Part shown: positions 1-8,402 of the stretch, one piece after another
Layout: each line of letters starts with the position of its first letter
Numbering within the stretch: the first letter of the stretch is position 1
From: Desulfosarcina ovata subsp. ovata
GTDB taxonomy: Bacteria; Desulfobacterota; Desulfobacteria; Desulfobacterales; Desulfosarcinaceae
Assembly (NCBI RefSeq): GCF_009689005.1
Contig: NZ_AP021879.1
Coordinates: forward strand, 2,976,001 to 3,040,000
Direction: 5' to 3'
DNA: 64,000 nt
Program-made: the position numbers and the translations under genes
The notes under the pieces: generated by a model
Databases searched by the model: none
The model's input: only the letters and a program-made list of their open reading frames with translations
Told to the model about the DNA's origin: nothing

Positions 1-198
1 ATTGTCGGGAAAGGCGTCGGCCAGACGCTGGTCCAGGGTCTGACGGATCAGGTCAAGCAGATGGCCACAGGCATCCAGAAAACAGGCCAGGTCGCCGCCA
101 CCATCGTCCGCGGCACTGTCCCGGGTGCGATAGACCTCGGGCAAAAGCCCGTAGAGCTGTTTTCCCATGCGGGTGCTAAAGAGGTTGTCCGTGGCCAT
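1..198 (-). CDS. Phage tail protein I-like eCIS baseplate component (5' part only)
   Basis: The first 66 codons of a minus-strand gene that runs off the left edge. The ATG at 198 has a good AGGAGGA ribosome-binding site about ten bases upstream. The visible protein starts MATDNLFSTRMGKQLYGLLP and continues EVYRTRDS, then a run of hydrophobic helix. The LPEVYR-type N-terminus is typical of the P2 gpI-like tail proteins that follow the baseplate J genes in contractile injection system clusters. Position directly after two J-type genes supports this. In such systems the protein connects the baseplate wedge to the fibres. The C-terminus and family length cannot be judged. Confidence 0.6.
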   Translation of the reverse strand, partial: MATDNLFSTRMGKQLYGLLPEVYRTRDSAADDGGGDLACFLDACGHLLDLIRQTLDQRLADAFPDN

Positions 199-231
199 GA
201 AAGGGTCCTCCTATACGGGTCCGACGGCCGC

Positions 232-3200
232 TCAGGTTGAGAATTCTCTCAGGGTGAGCAAGGTCAGGTAGTGTTCATCAACCACCGCCTGAAGCAGCCG
301 CAACCGATCGTCCAAGCGCTGCGCCGCATCAAGGGACTGCCGGCTGTCACGGGCCACTGCGGCCGGTCCGGCCGCCAGCAGGGCCTGCACCGAACGGTCC
401 TTGAGAGCGGCGATGGCGGCGTCACCGATCTCGATATCAAGAATGAACCGGGCCTTGGCTTTGAACTCGGCCAGACGGGTCGCCGAGATTCCCGGCAGCG
501 CATCATCCGCCAAGCCGGCCAGGTTGTCCAAGGTTCGCACCCCCCGACTTCTCAGCATCTGGCTGTAGCGTGATCCCACCCCCTGGATCATCTGCACGGG
601 ACGGCGCCCCACCAGAGGCCCCGTTGCTCCGACAGATGCTTCGACAGTTGCTTCCGATGTCGGGGTCGCGGACGTCGCCTGTACCGCCGCACTGCCCTCG
701 ACATCGATCCTGAGCGTCCCCAGAACAAGAACCTGACGGTCCGTGGCCGCCAGGCGGCGCAGGGTCTTGTCGCCGTTGACCACGGCCACCGAATGGCTGA
801 CGCCCTCGACCGACTCGACGACGGCATAGATCTCACTCAGAAACAGATCCTGTCCCAATTCCCGTTGCTGCAACGAAAAGGCCGCCTGCAGCGCATCCTC
901 AACCGCCTGGACCACCGCCTCGGGGATGAACTGTTCGGCATCGACGGTGAGAAGCACCTCCAAGGAGAAGGTCACCTCCGCGTAGGGCAGAACGGCCACC
1001 TCGATCCCGGGAATCGCATGCGCCAACAGGAACCGGGTCAGGGTGTCGCCCAGGGTGCCAAGGCCGCCGCCACCGGCCGGGACCACCACGACCTCGACCT
1101 TCTGGTTGCGTCCCAGGCCGGTGGGCCGTGAAAAGGCCTTGGCCTGCCAGACACTGCTCTGGCTCATGGCCAGGAAGGCGAAATCCGTCAGCGACACGGC
1201 CCGTTCCAGGGTCAGGAGCGTGGCCGGGGCGTTCTCGCGCAACGATGCCACCGTCTCCATATCGTTTCCACCGGTGGCCGCCATGGGCTGGCGTACCGTG
1301 TCGACCCATCGGTGCGGCTTGGCGGGCTGGGTCAGGCTGTCCGCCGCCACATTGCCGGCAAGCCCGGCCCCCTTGCGGAAGGTGATGCGCAGGTTGTTGC
1401 TTCCCGTGGGCAACCGCCGGCCGCGCTTGCCGTCACCGAACGTGATCTTCAGGAAAGCGTCTTCGGTCATGTGCACGGTGTAGTGGAAATCGGTCGGCCG
1501 GCTGTCCTGAAAACCGGCCACCTGCTCCCAGGCCCGTCCGGCCACCTGCACGACGATGGCGGCCCGCACTCCCGACGGCTGGGTGGCATCGGCGACAAAG
1601 GCCACCTCGCTTTCCGCGAACCGGAAAACCTGGCTCAGCCGGGTCGCATCGCCGCTGCCCAATACCTTTTCGCCCTTGGTCTCGCCGTGGCCGGCCAACA
1701 CCACGTTGCCGGCGATGGACATGTTGCCCCGCGTGAATCCCGCCGGCAGGTCGCCGCTCAAGACCAGTTCCGCCGGACTCGTGGAGCGGTCGATGTCGGC
1801 AACCGTGACGAAAAAGGCCGCCGAGGCGTCGCTCAGGTTTTTCACCATCAGGGTGCGGCCCTTTTCCAGCCCGGAAGGAAGGCTGGCCAGGGGGATTCGC
1901 CGACCGGTGAGGGAGCGCGTGTTCAGCGTCCACTCCTTGGGGCGAACGATCTCCTTGAAGTGGGCGTAAAGAGTAGTCTCGGTCAGGAAAAAGTCACCGC
2001 CCCCGCGATCGAACCAGCCATCTTCGGCCACAAGGGAAGCTGTTTTGTTTTCCTCATCAACGGATACCGCCGCCAATCGCGTCCAGGCCAGTTGCCGGCC
2101 CATGGCAACCACGGCCAGGTCGCCGGCACTGGTCTTTTTGGGTTTTTCGGCCAAAAGGGTCTCCGGCAGATGGCCGCTGACTTTTTCCAGATAGGTATCC
2201 ACCTGAAAGGGGCCGGGCGTGGCCGGCGGCGCCAGCAGGGTCTGCGGATTGTCCAGGGCAAAATCGTGGGCGTTTTGATCCCAGGTCAGGGTCAAGATGG
2301 TGTATCCGCGCCGTTCATGGGTTCCATCCGCCGGGTGGTAGCGGGCATCGGTGACCCGGTAAACCGGCAAATGGATTTTGCCTTCGTCGTCCTTGCGCTT
2401 GTCGGCCACCAGGGCGCCGCTCAGCCGCGACCAGTCACCGGCCACACTGTAGGCGTAGATGACGGTCTGACCGCCGCTGACGGTCCGCGGGTCGGCCTCT
2501 TGCTGGCTGATCGCAAGGGTCACCGGCTGGCTGACCAGGCCCTGGTCGAGCCGCAGGATGCCGACGTCGGCGTCGAGCACCAGGCGCTTGCCGCGCAGGA
2601 ACACGAGGCGCCGGTAGCTGGCCTCGACGCCGTCGGTAATGTACAGGACCATGCCGGGCAGAAGATCCTGGGGCGTTTCGGTAAGGCGCAGCACGCGTTC
2701 GACCTCGGCCCCCTTGGCGGCCGGACCGAGGGGGGCGAGCTGATCCTTGGGTTTCAGATGCACCCGGGTGTATCCCGTTTGCAGACGCCGGGAAAGGCGC
2801 GGCGACACCTTGAGCCGGGTCAGGCCGCCGTCCACCTGAAGCCCTGCAATAAGGTGGGCACGCAGCACCCCGGTCTTCTCGTCCTCAAGGACCAGCGGAT
2901 CGCCGATGGCCAGGTCCTCCACCAGGGTTTCCAGCCAGAGCAGGTCGCCACTTAGCCGATCGGGATTGCGATTGTATTCGGCCGGTCGCAGCTGGTTGAG
3001 GCCGGCATCCAGGTCGATATCGTCGAGGGTTTCGAAAATCACCGGCGCGCCCCCGTCGGGCGGCGCATATTTGACCTGGAATCCGCTGGCCAGCGGTCCA
3101 ACCGCCCCGGCCTTGGCCTCGATCACCAGTCGGGTCGACGCCGAGGCGGGCGGCGCAGGGTGGTAATCGAGCATCTCGACCAGCCGCCGCACACTGTCCC

Positions 3201-3594
3201 ATTGGGTGGCGGTGCGCAGGTAACCCTCGTTGGCGTATGCATCCATGTGCTCGGTCAACACGTGGGACGCGCGGGCCAATACCCGGGCGATTTCCCAGGC
3301 CCAGTCGCGCCGGTCGCCATCATACTGGGCCTCCAGGCGATCGAGGCGTTCGCGCTCGGTCTCCGCCGCCAGCCGCAGTTGTTCCTGTTCGTATCGAAGG
3401 TAGGCATCGGCGACGTCACCCGCCCGCCGGGGAACCAGATCCCCCCATGTAAGGGTCGCGGCCGCCGGATCGGCAAACCGCGCCAAGAGGGCCTGGCGCA
3501 GGGTTTCCAGGAAGGTCATGGCGTTGCCGTCGATATAACGGAAGCGATTCAGGCTGGCCCGGTTCCAACGGGTCAAATCGGTTCGACCGTTCAT
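232..3594 (-). CDS. eCIS baseplate assembly protein (gpJ/Afp12-like, large) with C-terminal helix-hairpin-helix domain
   Basis: An 1120-residue protein of the large baseplate J family that forms wedge arms in contractile injection systems. The N-terminal 150 residues are helical. The middle is beta-rich with a baseplate J-like core around residues 660-930 (FHYTVHMTEDAFLKITFGDG, later a beta-alpha module VEVVVVPAGG). Residues about 999-1075 form a separate module (PVQMIQGVGSRYSQMLRSRG followed by VRTLDNLAGL) that looks like a helix-hairpin-helix domain of the DUF4332 kind, joined by a linker rich in Ala, Thr and Glu. This domain is unusual for a baseplate protein. The start overlaps the stop of the upstream J-type gene by four bases (ATGA), indicating translational coupling. 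The family is sure; the function of the C-terminal domain is unknown. Confidence 0.85.
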   Translation of the reverse strand: MNGRTDLTRWNRASLNRFRYIDGNAMTFLETLRQALLARFADPAAATLTWGDLVPRRAGDVADAYLRYEQEQLRLAAETERERLDRLEAQYDGDRRDWAWEIARVLARASHVLTEHMDAYANEGYLRTATQWDSVRRLVEMLDYHPAPPASASTRLVIEAKAGAVGPLASGFQVKYAPPDGGAPVIFETLDDIDLDAGLNQLRPAEYNRNPDRLSGDLLWLETLVEDLAIGDPLVLEDEKTGVLRAHLIAGLQVDGGLTRLKVSPRLSRRLQTGYTRVHLKPKDQLAPLGPAAKGAEVERVLRLTETPQDLLPGMVLYITDGVEASYRRLVFLRGKRLVLDADVGILRLDQGLVSQPVTLAISQQEADPRTVSGGQTVIYAYSVAGDWSRLSGALVADKRKDDEGKIHLPVYRVTDARYHPADGTHERRGYTILTLTWDQNAHDFALDNPQTLLAPPATPGPFQVDTYLEKVSGHLPETLLAEKPKKTSAGDLAVVAMGRQLAWTRLAAVSVDEENKTASLVAEDGWFDRGGGDFFLTETTLYAHFKEIVRPKEWTLNTRSLTGRRIPLASLPSGLEKGRTLMVKNLSDASAAFFVTVADIDRSTSPAELVLSGDLPAGFTRGNMSIAGNVVLAGHGETKGEKVLGSGDATRLSQVFRFAESEVAFVADATQPSGVRAAIVVQVAGRAWEQVAGFQDSRPTDFHYTVHMTEDAFLKITFGDGKRGRRLPTGSNNLRITFRKGAGLAGNVAADSLTQPAKPHRWVDTVRQPMAATGGNDMETVASLRENAPATLLTLERAVSLTDFAFLAMSQSSVWQAKAFSRPTGLGRNQKVEVVVVPAGGGGLGTLGDTLTRFLLAHAIPGIEVAVLPYAEVTFSLEVLLTVDAEQFIPEAVVQAVEDALQAAFSLQQRELGQDLFLSEIYAVVESVEGVSHSVAVVNGDKTLRRLAATDRQVLVLGTLRIDVEGSAAVQATSATPTSEATVEASVGATGPLVGRRPVQMIQGVGSRYSQMLRSRGVRTLDNLAGLADDALPGISATRLAEFKAKARFILDIEIGDAAIAALKDRSVQALLAAGPAAVARDSRQSLDAAQRLDDRLRLLQAVVDEHYLTLLTLREFST

Positions 3595-4757
3595 CCGCGC
3601 CGTCCTCCACTGAGTTTAAGGTTGAAAAAACCCCGCTCGGGATGGCCGGGATCATTGTCGCAAACGGCGATCTCAAGCCCCTCCAGGGCGATTTCACCGG
3701 TATTGGCCTGGTCGGGATAGGCGTTGCCGAGGCGTTTGAAACGGTTGAGACAGACGTTGTCCACCCCGTCGAGGGCCATCAGGGTTTGAAAGATATCGCT
3801 GGCGTAGACGTGCTCCCCGAAATCCAGCCGGCCCGGCTCGAAAAAACCGCCCGGATCGGTGCCCAGGGCCTGTTCGACGGCGTGGCGGATCTCCGACTGG
3901 AAGAAATGGTCGCGCACGCGGATCGAAAGCGACATCTTGATGCCCACCGGCTCGGCATCCTGCAGAATCACCTCCTGACCGACCATGCGAAAGGCATCCA
4001 AATAGGGCCTTAAAAGCGTCCGGAGGGTTGGTGGCGCGGGCGCCCACTGGGGCGCCGGCAGCTGATGCTTGCTGTTCAGCCGCTCCACATCGTCTTTGAT
4101 GTCCACGGGGAAATCCGGCCCGTCGGCATCCAGGGACTGGTCCTGCCACAGCACGACCGCCACCCGCAGGCGGTTCCAGGCCCCGCTCCACTCCTCCCAG
4201 GCAAAGGCGCGCAGCACCAGCGGATGGTCGATCAGGCGACTGGCGTAATCGGCCACCGAAACCATGCGCCGCTGGGTGTGAATGGCCAGCGGCCCCTCGC
4301 GCTTGGCCGCCGTCATCAGCGCGAGGTTGCCACGCCACATCTGTTCGAGCAGATCTTCCTTGGAGCGGCCCGTGTCCGCGTCATCTTCCAGCCCGGCCTC
4401 GGTGGCGGCGTCAAAGCCGATCAGACCGAGCAAGCGGCGCACCGATTCCGGGCGACGGGCGGTCTCCAGCATGGCTTCGGCCGCCGTTCGGTCGGCCATG
4501 TCCGAGAGCTGGTCCAGCACCGCGGCCAGGATCTCCACCAGCACCACCTCGAAATCGCCGGGGGTCCAGCGCTGCCGCTCGGGAAACCGCGCGGCCAGTT
4601 CTTCGAGCATGAACCGCCGGAAACTGTCGAAATCCCGCACCCGCCAGTCGAAATCGTCCCCCACCGCCGGCAGAGGCTGTGGCAGCGAGACCCGGCGCTG
4701 GGCGCAGTCCGGACAGCGTCCTCCGAATTCAAGCGTTATCTTGGGATTCTCGGCCAT
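3591..4757 (-). CDS. eCIS baseplate J/gp47-like protein (Afp11-like)
   Basis: A 388-residue baseplate wedge protein. The N-terminus holds a CPDC motif (C15, C18) and then the conserved block FDSFRRFMLEELAARFPERQ and LVEILAAVLDQLSDMADRTA found in J-type proteins of contractile systems. The C-terminal half includes the expected beta-alpha module around SLSIRVRDHFFQSEIRHAVE. In Afp/PVC-type particles, Afp11 and Afp12 equivalents form the wedge triangle around the hub. It is the smaller member of a J-type pair here and overlaps the larger one by four bases. The gene for the gp25-like wedge protein ends twelve bases upstream, so these are one transcription unit. Confidence 0.87.
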   Translation of the reverse strand: MAENPKITLEFGGRCPDCAQRRVSLPQPLPAVGDDFDWRVRDFDSFRRFMLEELAARFPERQRWTPGDFEVVLVEILAAVLDQLSDMADRTAAEAMLETARRPESVRRLLGLIGFDAATEAGLEDDADTGRSKEDLLEQMWRGNLALMTAAKREGPLAIHTQRRMVSVADYASRLIDHPLVLRAFAWEEWSGAWNRLRVAVVLWQDQSLDADGPDFPVDIKDDVERLNSKHQLPAPQWAPAPPTLRTLLRPYLDAFRMVGQEVILQDAEPVGIKMSLSIRVRDHFFQSEIRHAVEQALGTDPGGFFEPGRLDFGEHVYASDIFQTLMALDGVDNVCLNRFKRLGNAYPDQANTGEIALEGLEIAVCDNDPGHPERGFFNLKLSGGRRG

Positions 4758-4769
4758 TGGGCATCCTCA

Positions 4770-5147
4770 TCATCCAACCACAAAACTGTGTTGTTCGGTC
4801 TGTCCCAGGGTTGCCAGCCGGTAGGCAATCTCGATCAGCAGTTTTTCCCCGTCGCCGCTCACGCTGACATCCAGGGTGCGCGGATCGACCTCGCCCTGCA
4901 AGGCCTCGGCAAGCGATGCCATCAACCGCTTGCGGGTCACCTCCCACAACGCCGAGGCATTGGGTTCGAAGATCAGCTTGCGCACGCCGGCACCGAAATC
5001 GGGTCGAAACACCCGTTCGTTGGGGTTGGTGAACAGCACCTGCTCGATCTGTTCACGGACATGCCGGGCCCGGGTGCTGGTTTTCGCGCCGTCCGTCCCG
5101 ATGCGGAACGGAAACGCGAGATAGGACGGATCACTGAGTTGCTGCAT
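4770..5147 (-). CDS. GPW/gp25 family baseplate wedge protein (Afp9-like)
   Basis: A 125-residue protein of the gp25-like family, which nucleates sheath assembly on the baseplate. Diagnostic features are LAFPFRIGTDG near the N-terminus, the helix ARHVREQIEQVLFTNPNERV and the following FRPDFGAGVRKLIFEPN, which matches the family's R-P-x-F-G-x-G-L/V core. Its length is normal for the family. It lies between the spike gene and the J-type genes, which is the standard order in eCIS clusters. Confidence 0.93.
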   Translation of the reverse strand: MQQLSDPSYLAFPFRIGTDGAKTSTRARHVREQIEQVLFTNPNERVFRPDFGAGVRKLIFEPNASALWEVTRKRLMASLAEALQGEVDPRTLDVSVSGDGEKLLIEIAYRLATLGQTEQHSFVVG

Positions 5148-5177
5148 GCGGGTCGGTCCTCCTATGGGTTATCACCA

Positions 5178-5990
5178 TCACGAGGTCATCACCTTCATCG
5201 ACAGGGTGCTCATCTCCCCTTGCGGAATCGGCGGGCCGGTCGGTCCCATGGCACTGGGGTGCATGTGGGTCATGAACAGGGTCAGAAAACTCTGTCCCTT
5301 GATGATCGGTTCGCCGCCGCTGCCGGCGAGCATGACCTGCTGGCCTTCGACGACCACCTGGGTGCCCTTGACCGTGATGCCGGCGGCGGCCATCTCGATC
5401 TTGTTGCCGTTGCTGTCCTCGACCGTGGTGCCGCTGGAATTCATGGTCAGGGTGTTGCCGTTGGCATCTTCCAGAACCACTTCGTTGCTGTCGGCGTTGA
5501 GGGTCAGGGTGTTGCCCTGGGGATCGGCGATGATGACGGTGCCGTTTTCGTCGACCGTGGTCTCGGTGCCGGCGGGGTGGGCCAGGCGAAACTTCTCCTC
5601 CCCGTCCTTGTCGTCGAACTGCAGGGTGTGTCCCGAGGGAGTCTTGAACACCCGTGTGGTCGGCGGGCTGAGGGCCGCCTCGGTCGGCGGATCGCCGCTG
5701 GCCTGCCAGAAGGTGCCGGTCCAGATCGGCTGGTTGAGATTGCCGGCCTCGAACTCGACCCATACCTGGGCGCCGACCTCGGGGATAACGAACCAGCCCT
5801 GGTCGGCCAGCCCGCCAAAGGGCAGCGCCGGCAGGGCCCAGCCGCTGGTCGCCTCGCCAAGAACCGCGGGAACGGTCAGGCGCAGGCGGCCGACCTGTTC
5901 GGGATCGTCATTGTCGGCCACGAAGCCCCGGTATTTCCCGAAATATTTATTTTGAAACTGTCGGGCCAGGTTCAGTAAAAGGTCTTCCAT
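5178..5990 (-). CDS. eCIS spike protein (gpV/gp5-like OB fold plus beta-helix)
   Basis: A 270-residue central spike. Residues 15-100 carry the OB-fold baseplate V signature (YFGKYRGFVADNDDPEQVGR, later LPFGGLADQGWFVIPEVGAQ VWVEFE). Residues 130-225 are short repeats such as DENGTVIIADPQGNTLTLN and DANGNTLTMNSSGTTVEDSN, the pattern of the triangular beta-helix needle. The tail THMHPSAMGPTGPPIP is typical of spike ends that receive a PAAR tip. No lysozyme domain is present, unlike T4 gp5. The gp27-like hub is a separate gene just upstream, so the VgrG-like fusion is split here. No PAAR gene is visible in the window. Confidence 0.9.
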   Translation of the reverse strand: MEDLLLNLARQFQNKYFGKYRGFVADNDDPEQVGRLRLTVPAVLGEATSGWALPALPFGGLADQGWFVIPEVGAQVWVEFEAGNLNQPIWTGTFWQASGDPPTEAALSPPTTRVFKTPSGHTLQFDDKDGEEKFRLAHPAGTETTVDENGTVIIADPQGNTLTLNADSNEVVLEDANGNTLTMNSSGTTVEDSNGNKIEMAAAGITVKGTQVVVEGQQVMLAGSGGEPIIKGQSFLTLFMTHMHPSAMGPTGPPIPQGEMSTLSMKVMTS

Positions 5991-6035
5991 TGATGCTCTC
6001 CACGGATCATTGTCGCGCCACTGCCCCGGATCCGG

Positions 6036-7175
6036 TTACAGCACACCGGACAGCAGCCCGCTGCCGCCGTCAAGATTGTCGCCATAGGCGTTGCGCAGCA
6101 GCCGGAAGCGCTGGCGGTAGCCGTCGGCGTTGAACAAGTGATGCACCGCATCCACGAAATAGATGCCGCCGTAACGGTCGCCCACGCCGTCGACGCCCAC
6201 CGGCAGGCCGACCTTGAGGACATGGCCGTACAGCGAGCCGTCGATTTCGCCGTCGGCCCGGACCCGCAGGGAGAGGTCGTCGGCCCGGCGCTGGGCGCGG
6301 GCCATCCACTCCGCTTCGCTGAGTCCCCCCTGACGGCGCATGCGCCAGGAAAATTCCGCCAGCCCGGCGCCCTGGCCGGTGGCCGGTTCGTTGCCCAAAA
6401 GCGGCAGGGCGGGTGCCACGGTCTCCGACACGGTCCCCTGCCCGGCCGTCTCCGCCCGGTCGAAGCGCACCTGGTCGGCCTGGTGGCCGTCGTCGCGGAC
6501 GTCGAACCGCTGGCAATTGGTGGCCTCGCCGGCATAGACCATGATGGTCTCCTGGGGCTCGGCATCGAGCTGCATGGGGCCGAAATAGACCGCGCCGTCA
6601 CGGAACAAGAGATCGTAACCGTTGGCCTCGGCCCGCCGCCTGAGAAAGGCGATGTCGGTTTCGTCCTGGTTGAGGGTCAAATCGCTCTGTCCGGTACCAT
6701 TGTCCGGATCGGGCGTCAGTCCGTAGTTGGCCAGGATGGTGGTGACGATGATGGAATCGCTGGTGGGCACATCGCCGCCCCAGACCTCGCGCACGTGCCC
6801 CCGGTCAAGCTGCAGGGAATCGTCCTGGCACTGCACCGTAACGGTGGCCGCGCCGCTCTCCTCGGGATAATCGGCCCGGATCTCGCGCACAAAACCGCGC
6901 ATGACTTCCTCCGTGGTGGAACCGAAGGCCGCTTCGATGACGATCGGCTCCCAGGGAGCGAAAACGCCGCTGTCCTGCACCTCCCATTGCCCCTGGGCGT
7001 CGCGGCGGGTTTCGAAGATCAGGGTGGCCACCGCAGGCCGCCTGCGGCTGGCCGAAACCGCAACTTCCGTTAAAAACGGGTAGAGATCGGCAATCTCCGA
7101 AGAGGCGGTTCCGACCTTGATGATGCATTCGGCCGGTTCACGGAATCTGGCTTCCAGGAAATCCAGCAATCCCAT
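6036..7175 (-). CDS. Phage late control D/gp27-like hub protein (Afp8 N-terminal part)
   Basis: A 379-residue hub protein of the gpD family, the trimer between tube and spike. The N-terminus has FLEARFREPAECIIKVGTAS, and the middle has the conserved gpD motif around TIDIAFLRRRAEANGYDLLF written here as DETDIAFLRRRAEANGYDLL. The C-terminus FVDAVHHLFNADGYRQRFRL matches gpD ends (H-x-x-x-x-x-Y-x-x-x-F-x-L). Its ATG directly abuts the stop of the LysM gene. Afp8-type proteins in other eCIS carry hub and spike on one chain; here they are on two adjacent genes. Confidence 0.9.
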   Translation of the reverse strand: MGLLDFLEARFREPAECIIKVGTASSEIADLYPFLTEVAVSASRRRPAVATLIFETRRDAQGQWEVQDSGVFAPWEPIVIEAAFGSTTEEVMRGFVREIRADYPEESGAATVTVQCQDDSLQLDRGHVREVWGGDVPTSDSIIVTTILANYGLTPDPDNGTGQSDLTLNQDETDIAFLRRRAEANGYDLLFRDGAVYFGPMQLDAEPQETIMVYAGEATNCQRFDVRDDGHQADQVRFDRAETAGQGTVSETVAPALPLLGNEPATGQGAGLAEFSWRMRRQGGLSEAEWMARAQRRADDLSLRVRADGEIDGSLYGHVLKVGLPVGVDGVGDRYGGIYFVDAVHHLFNADGYRQRFRLLRNAYGDNLDGGSGLLSGVL

Positions 7176-7466
7176 TTATTCCCTCGCTTTGGGGATCAGG
7201 ATGACCTGCCCCTGCATGGATTCGAGCACCATGTCGCCCCCGTAAAGGAACTCCGGATTGGCGTCGACGATGCGCCACCACAGGCGGTCGTCGTTGTAAT
7301 AATGGCTGGCCAAAAGATCGAGACGGTCACCCGCCGTGATCACGTGCTCGATGACGCCCGTGGCAGTGGCGATATCACGCGGCCGGAGCCCCTCAAACGG
7401 TGTCGACCCGTCGGTTGCCGCATCAAAGGTCCGAGTCTTTTCGTAGCGTGAGCCTTTTTTCAGCAT
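7176..7466 (-). CDS. Tail protein X/LysM-domain eCIS protein (Afp7 C-terminal part)
   Basis: A 96-residue protein with one LysM/gpX-type domain: VIEHVITAGDRLDLLASHYY, then NDDRLWWRIVDANPEFLYGG. In tailed systems this domain binds the inner tube-hub interface rather than peptidoglycan. It abuts the genes on both sides with no gap (stop of one against start of the next). In PVC/Afp clusters the CIS tube domain and LysM domain sit on one protein (Pvc7/Afp7); in this operon they are separate genes. Confidence 0.87.
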   Translation of the reverse strand: MLKKGSRYEKTRTFDAATDGSTPFEGLRPRDIATATGVIEHVITAGDRLDLLASHYYNDDRLWWRIVDANPEFLYGGDMVLESMQGQVILIPKARE

Positions 7467-8105
7467 TCAGAAAATTCCTCCGACCACCGTTCGACCGGTA
7501 TTCAAGGCCGCGCCGACCACCTGGCGCACTTTTTCCACCGTATAGAACGGGTTGTTGCCTTCGATGACCTGCATGCTCAAGGTGGCCTTGGCCCGGTAGG
7601 GAACCAGCGACGGCAGGTGCGCCTGTTCGGTGATTTCGACGCTGGTGAGAAAAACCGGCAGGATATGCGTGCCCCACACCAGCAACAGAACCGAGGCCGA
7701 CTCGCTGCGCTGGAAGGCCCGCTGCCCCCCGAGACCAAGGCTGGCCAGGGTTTGCAAGCCCCCCGGGCCCTGGGACTTGGGCTCGACCATGCTGCGCAAC
7801 GTGTCCAGTTCCGGCTCGACGCCGAACTGGGAGGCGATCGCATCGCCATCGTTCATGCGATCGGTGGCGTCGAGCAGGATCTCCATGCTGAAGCGCTCCG
7901 GCTGGACGGTCACCCCCTGGGCGACCCGCGCCGTCTCCGTCGGCAGGGCGAAGTCATACCCGCCGCGCGTGCCGGGCGCGCTTCCCGTACGCAGGGTGAT
8001 GGTACGGGTGCGCGTCAGGCGTTCGGGGTTGAATTCGAACACAAGCACCAGCGGCGGCAGGGAGAGGGCGTATTCGATGAGCATGCCTTTCATGGTGTTG
8101 AGCAT
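7467..8105 (-). CDS. Contractile injection system tube-domain protein (Afp7 N-terminal part)
   Basis: A 212-residue inner-tube adaptor. The N-terminus carries the CIS_tube signature (LVLVFEFNPERLTRTRTITL, later MEILLDATDRMNDGD) and the C-terminus VLLLVWGTHILPVFLTSVEI and LMEMQVIEGNN-type ending (LSMQVIEGNNPFY). I chose the ATG at 8105 because AGAGG sits five bases before it. An in-frame GTG at 8120 has no ribosome-binding site and would add five residues. The protein presumably sits between the tube and the hub, with the LysM protein as its downstream neighbour. Confidence 0.88.
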   Translation of the reverse strand: MLNTMKGMLIEYALSLPPLVLVFEFNPERLTRTRTITLRTGSAPGTRGGYDFALPTETARVAQGVTVQPERFSMEILLDATDRMNDGDAIASQFGVEPELDTLRSMVEPKSQGPGGLQTLASLGLGGQRAFQRSESASVLLLVWGTHILPVFLTSVEITEQAHLPSLVPYRAKATLSMQVIEGNNPFYTVEKVRQVVGAALNTGRTVVGGIF

Positions 8106-8147
8106 AGAAACCTCTGACACGGTTTTAACGGGTTCGTAAAAAATGGA

Positions 8148-8402
8148 TCAACCACCCGCTTGGGGATCGCGGCCCGGCCTGGTGTTCAACTGATCCGCCA
8201 CGGCCGCGGCGATCTGCCGGGCGATATGGCGGCCCCCGGTTCCCGGCACAGCGTTGATGGGCGGAACGGCCAGCCGATCGAGGGTGCTGGCGGCTTCCAC
8301 CGGCATACCGGCCAGTTCCTCGGCCACCCAGCGGGCGATCAAATGGGCCTGGTCCCGGTATTCAGCGGGAAGGCGCAGCTGCAGGCGATCGATTTTCAGC
8401 AT
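8148..8402 (-). CDS. Small eCIS-cluster protein of unknown function
   Basis: An 84-residue protein. It starts MLKIDRLQLRLPAEYRDQAH and reads on through an amphipathic helix (LIARWVAEELAGMP), a linker with VPPINAVPGTGG and another helix IARQIAAAVADQLNTR. No catalytic motif, signal or membrane segment is visible. It overlaps the end of the ATPase gene by seven bases, so it is translated with it. Small proteins of this type (L-x-L-R-L-P near the start, I-A-R-x-I-A near the end) follow the ATPase gene in many eCIS clusters; I cannot assign a role. A part in ATPase or assembly function is possible from position alone. Confidence 0.7.
   Translation of the reverse strand: MLKIDRLQLRLPAEYRDQAHLIARWVAEELAGMPVEAASTLDRLAVPPINAVPGTGGRHIARQIAAAVADQLNTRPGRDPQAGG

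Noticed and set aside
1312..2955. A 547-codon open frame on the plus strand inside the baseplate gene
   Set aside because: It is antisense to a clear J-type gene, has no family features, and arises from the high GC content; the same holds for the frames at 4065-5978 and 8420-9748.
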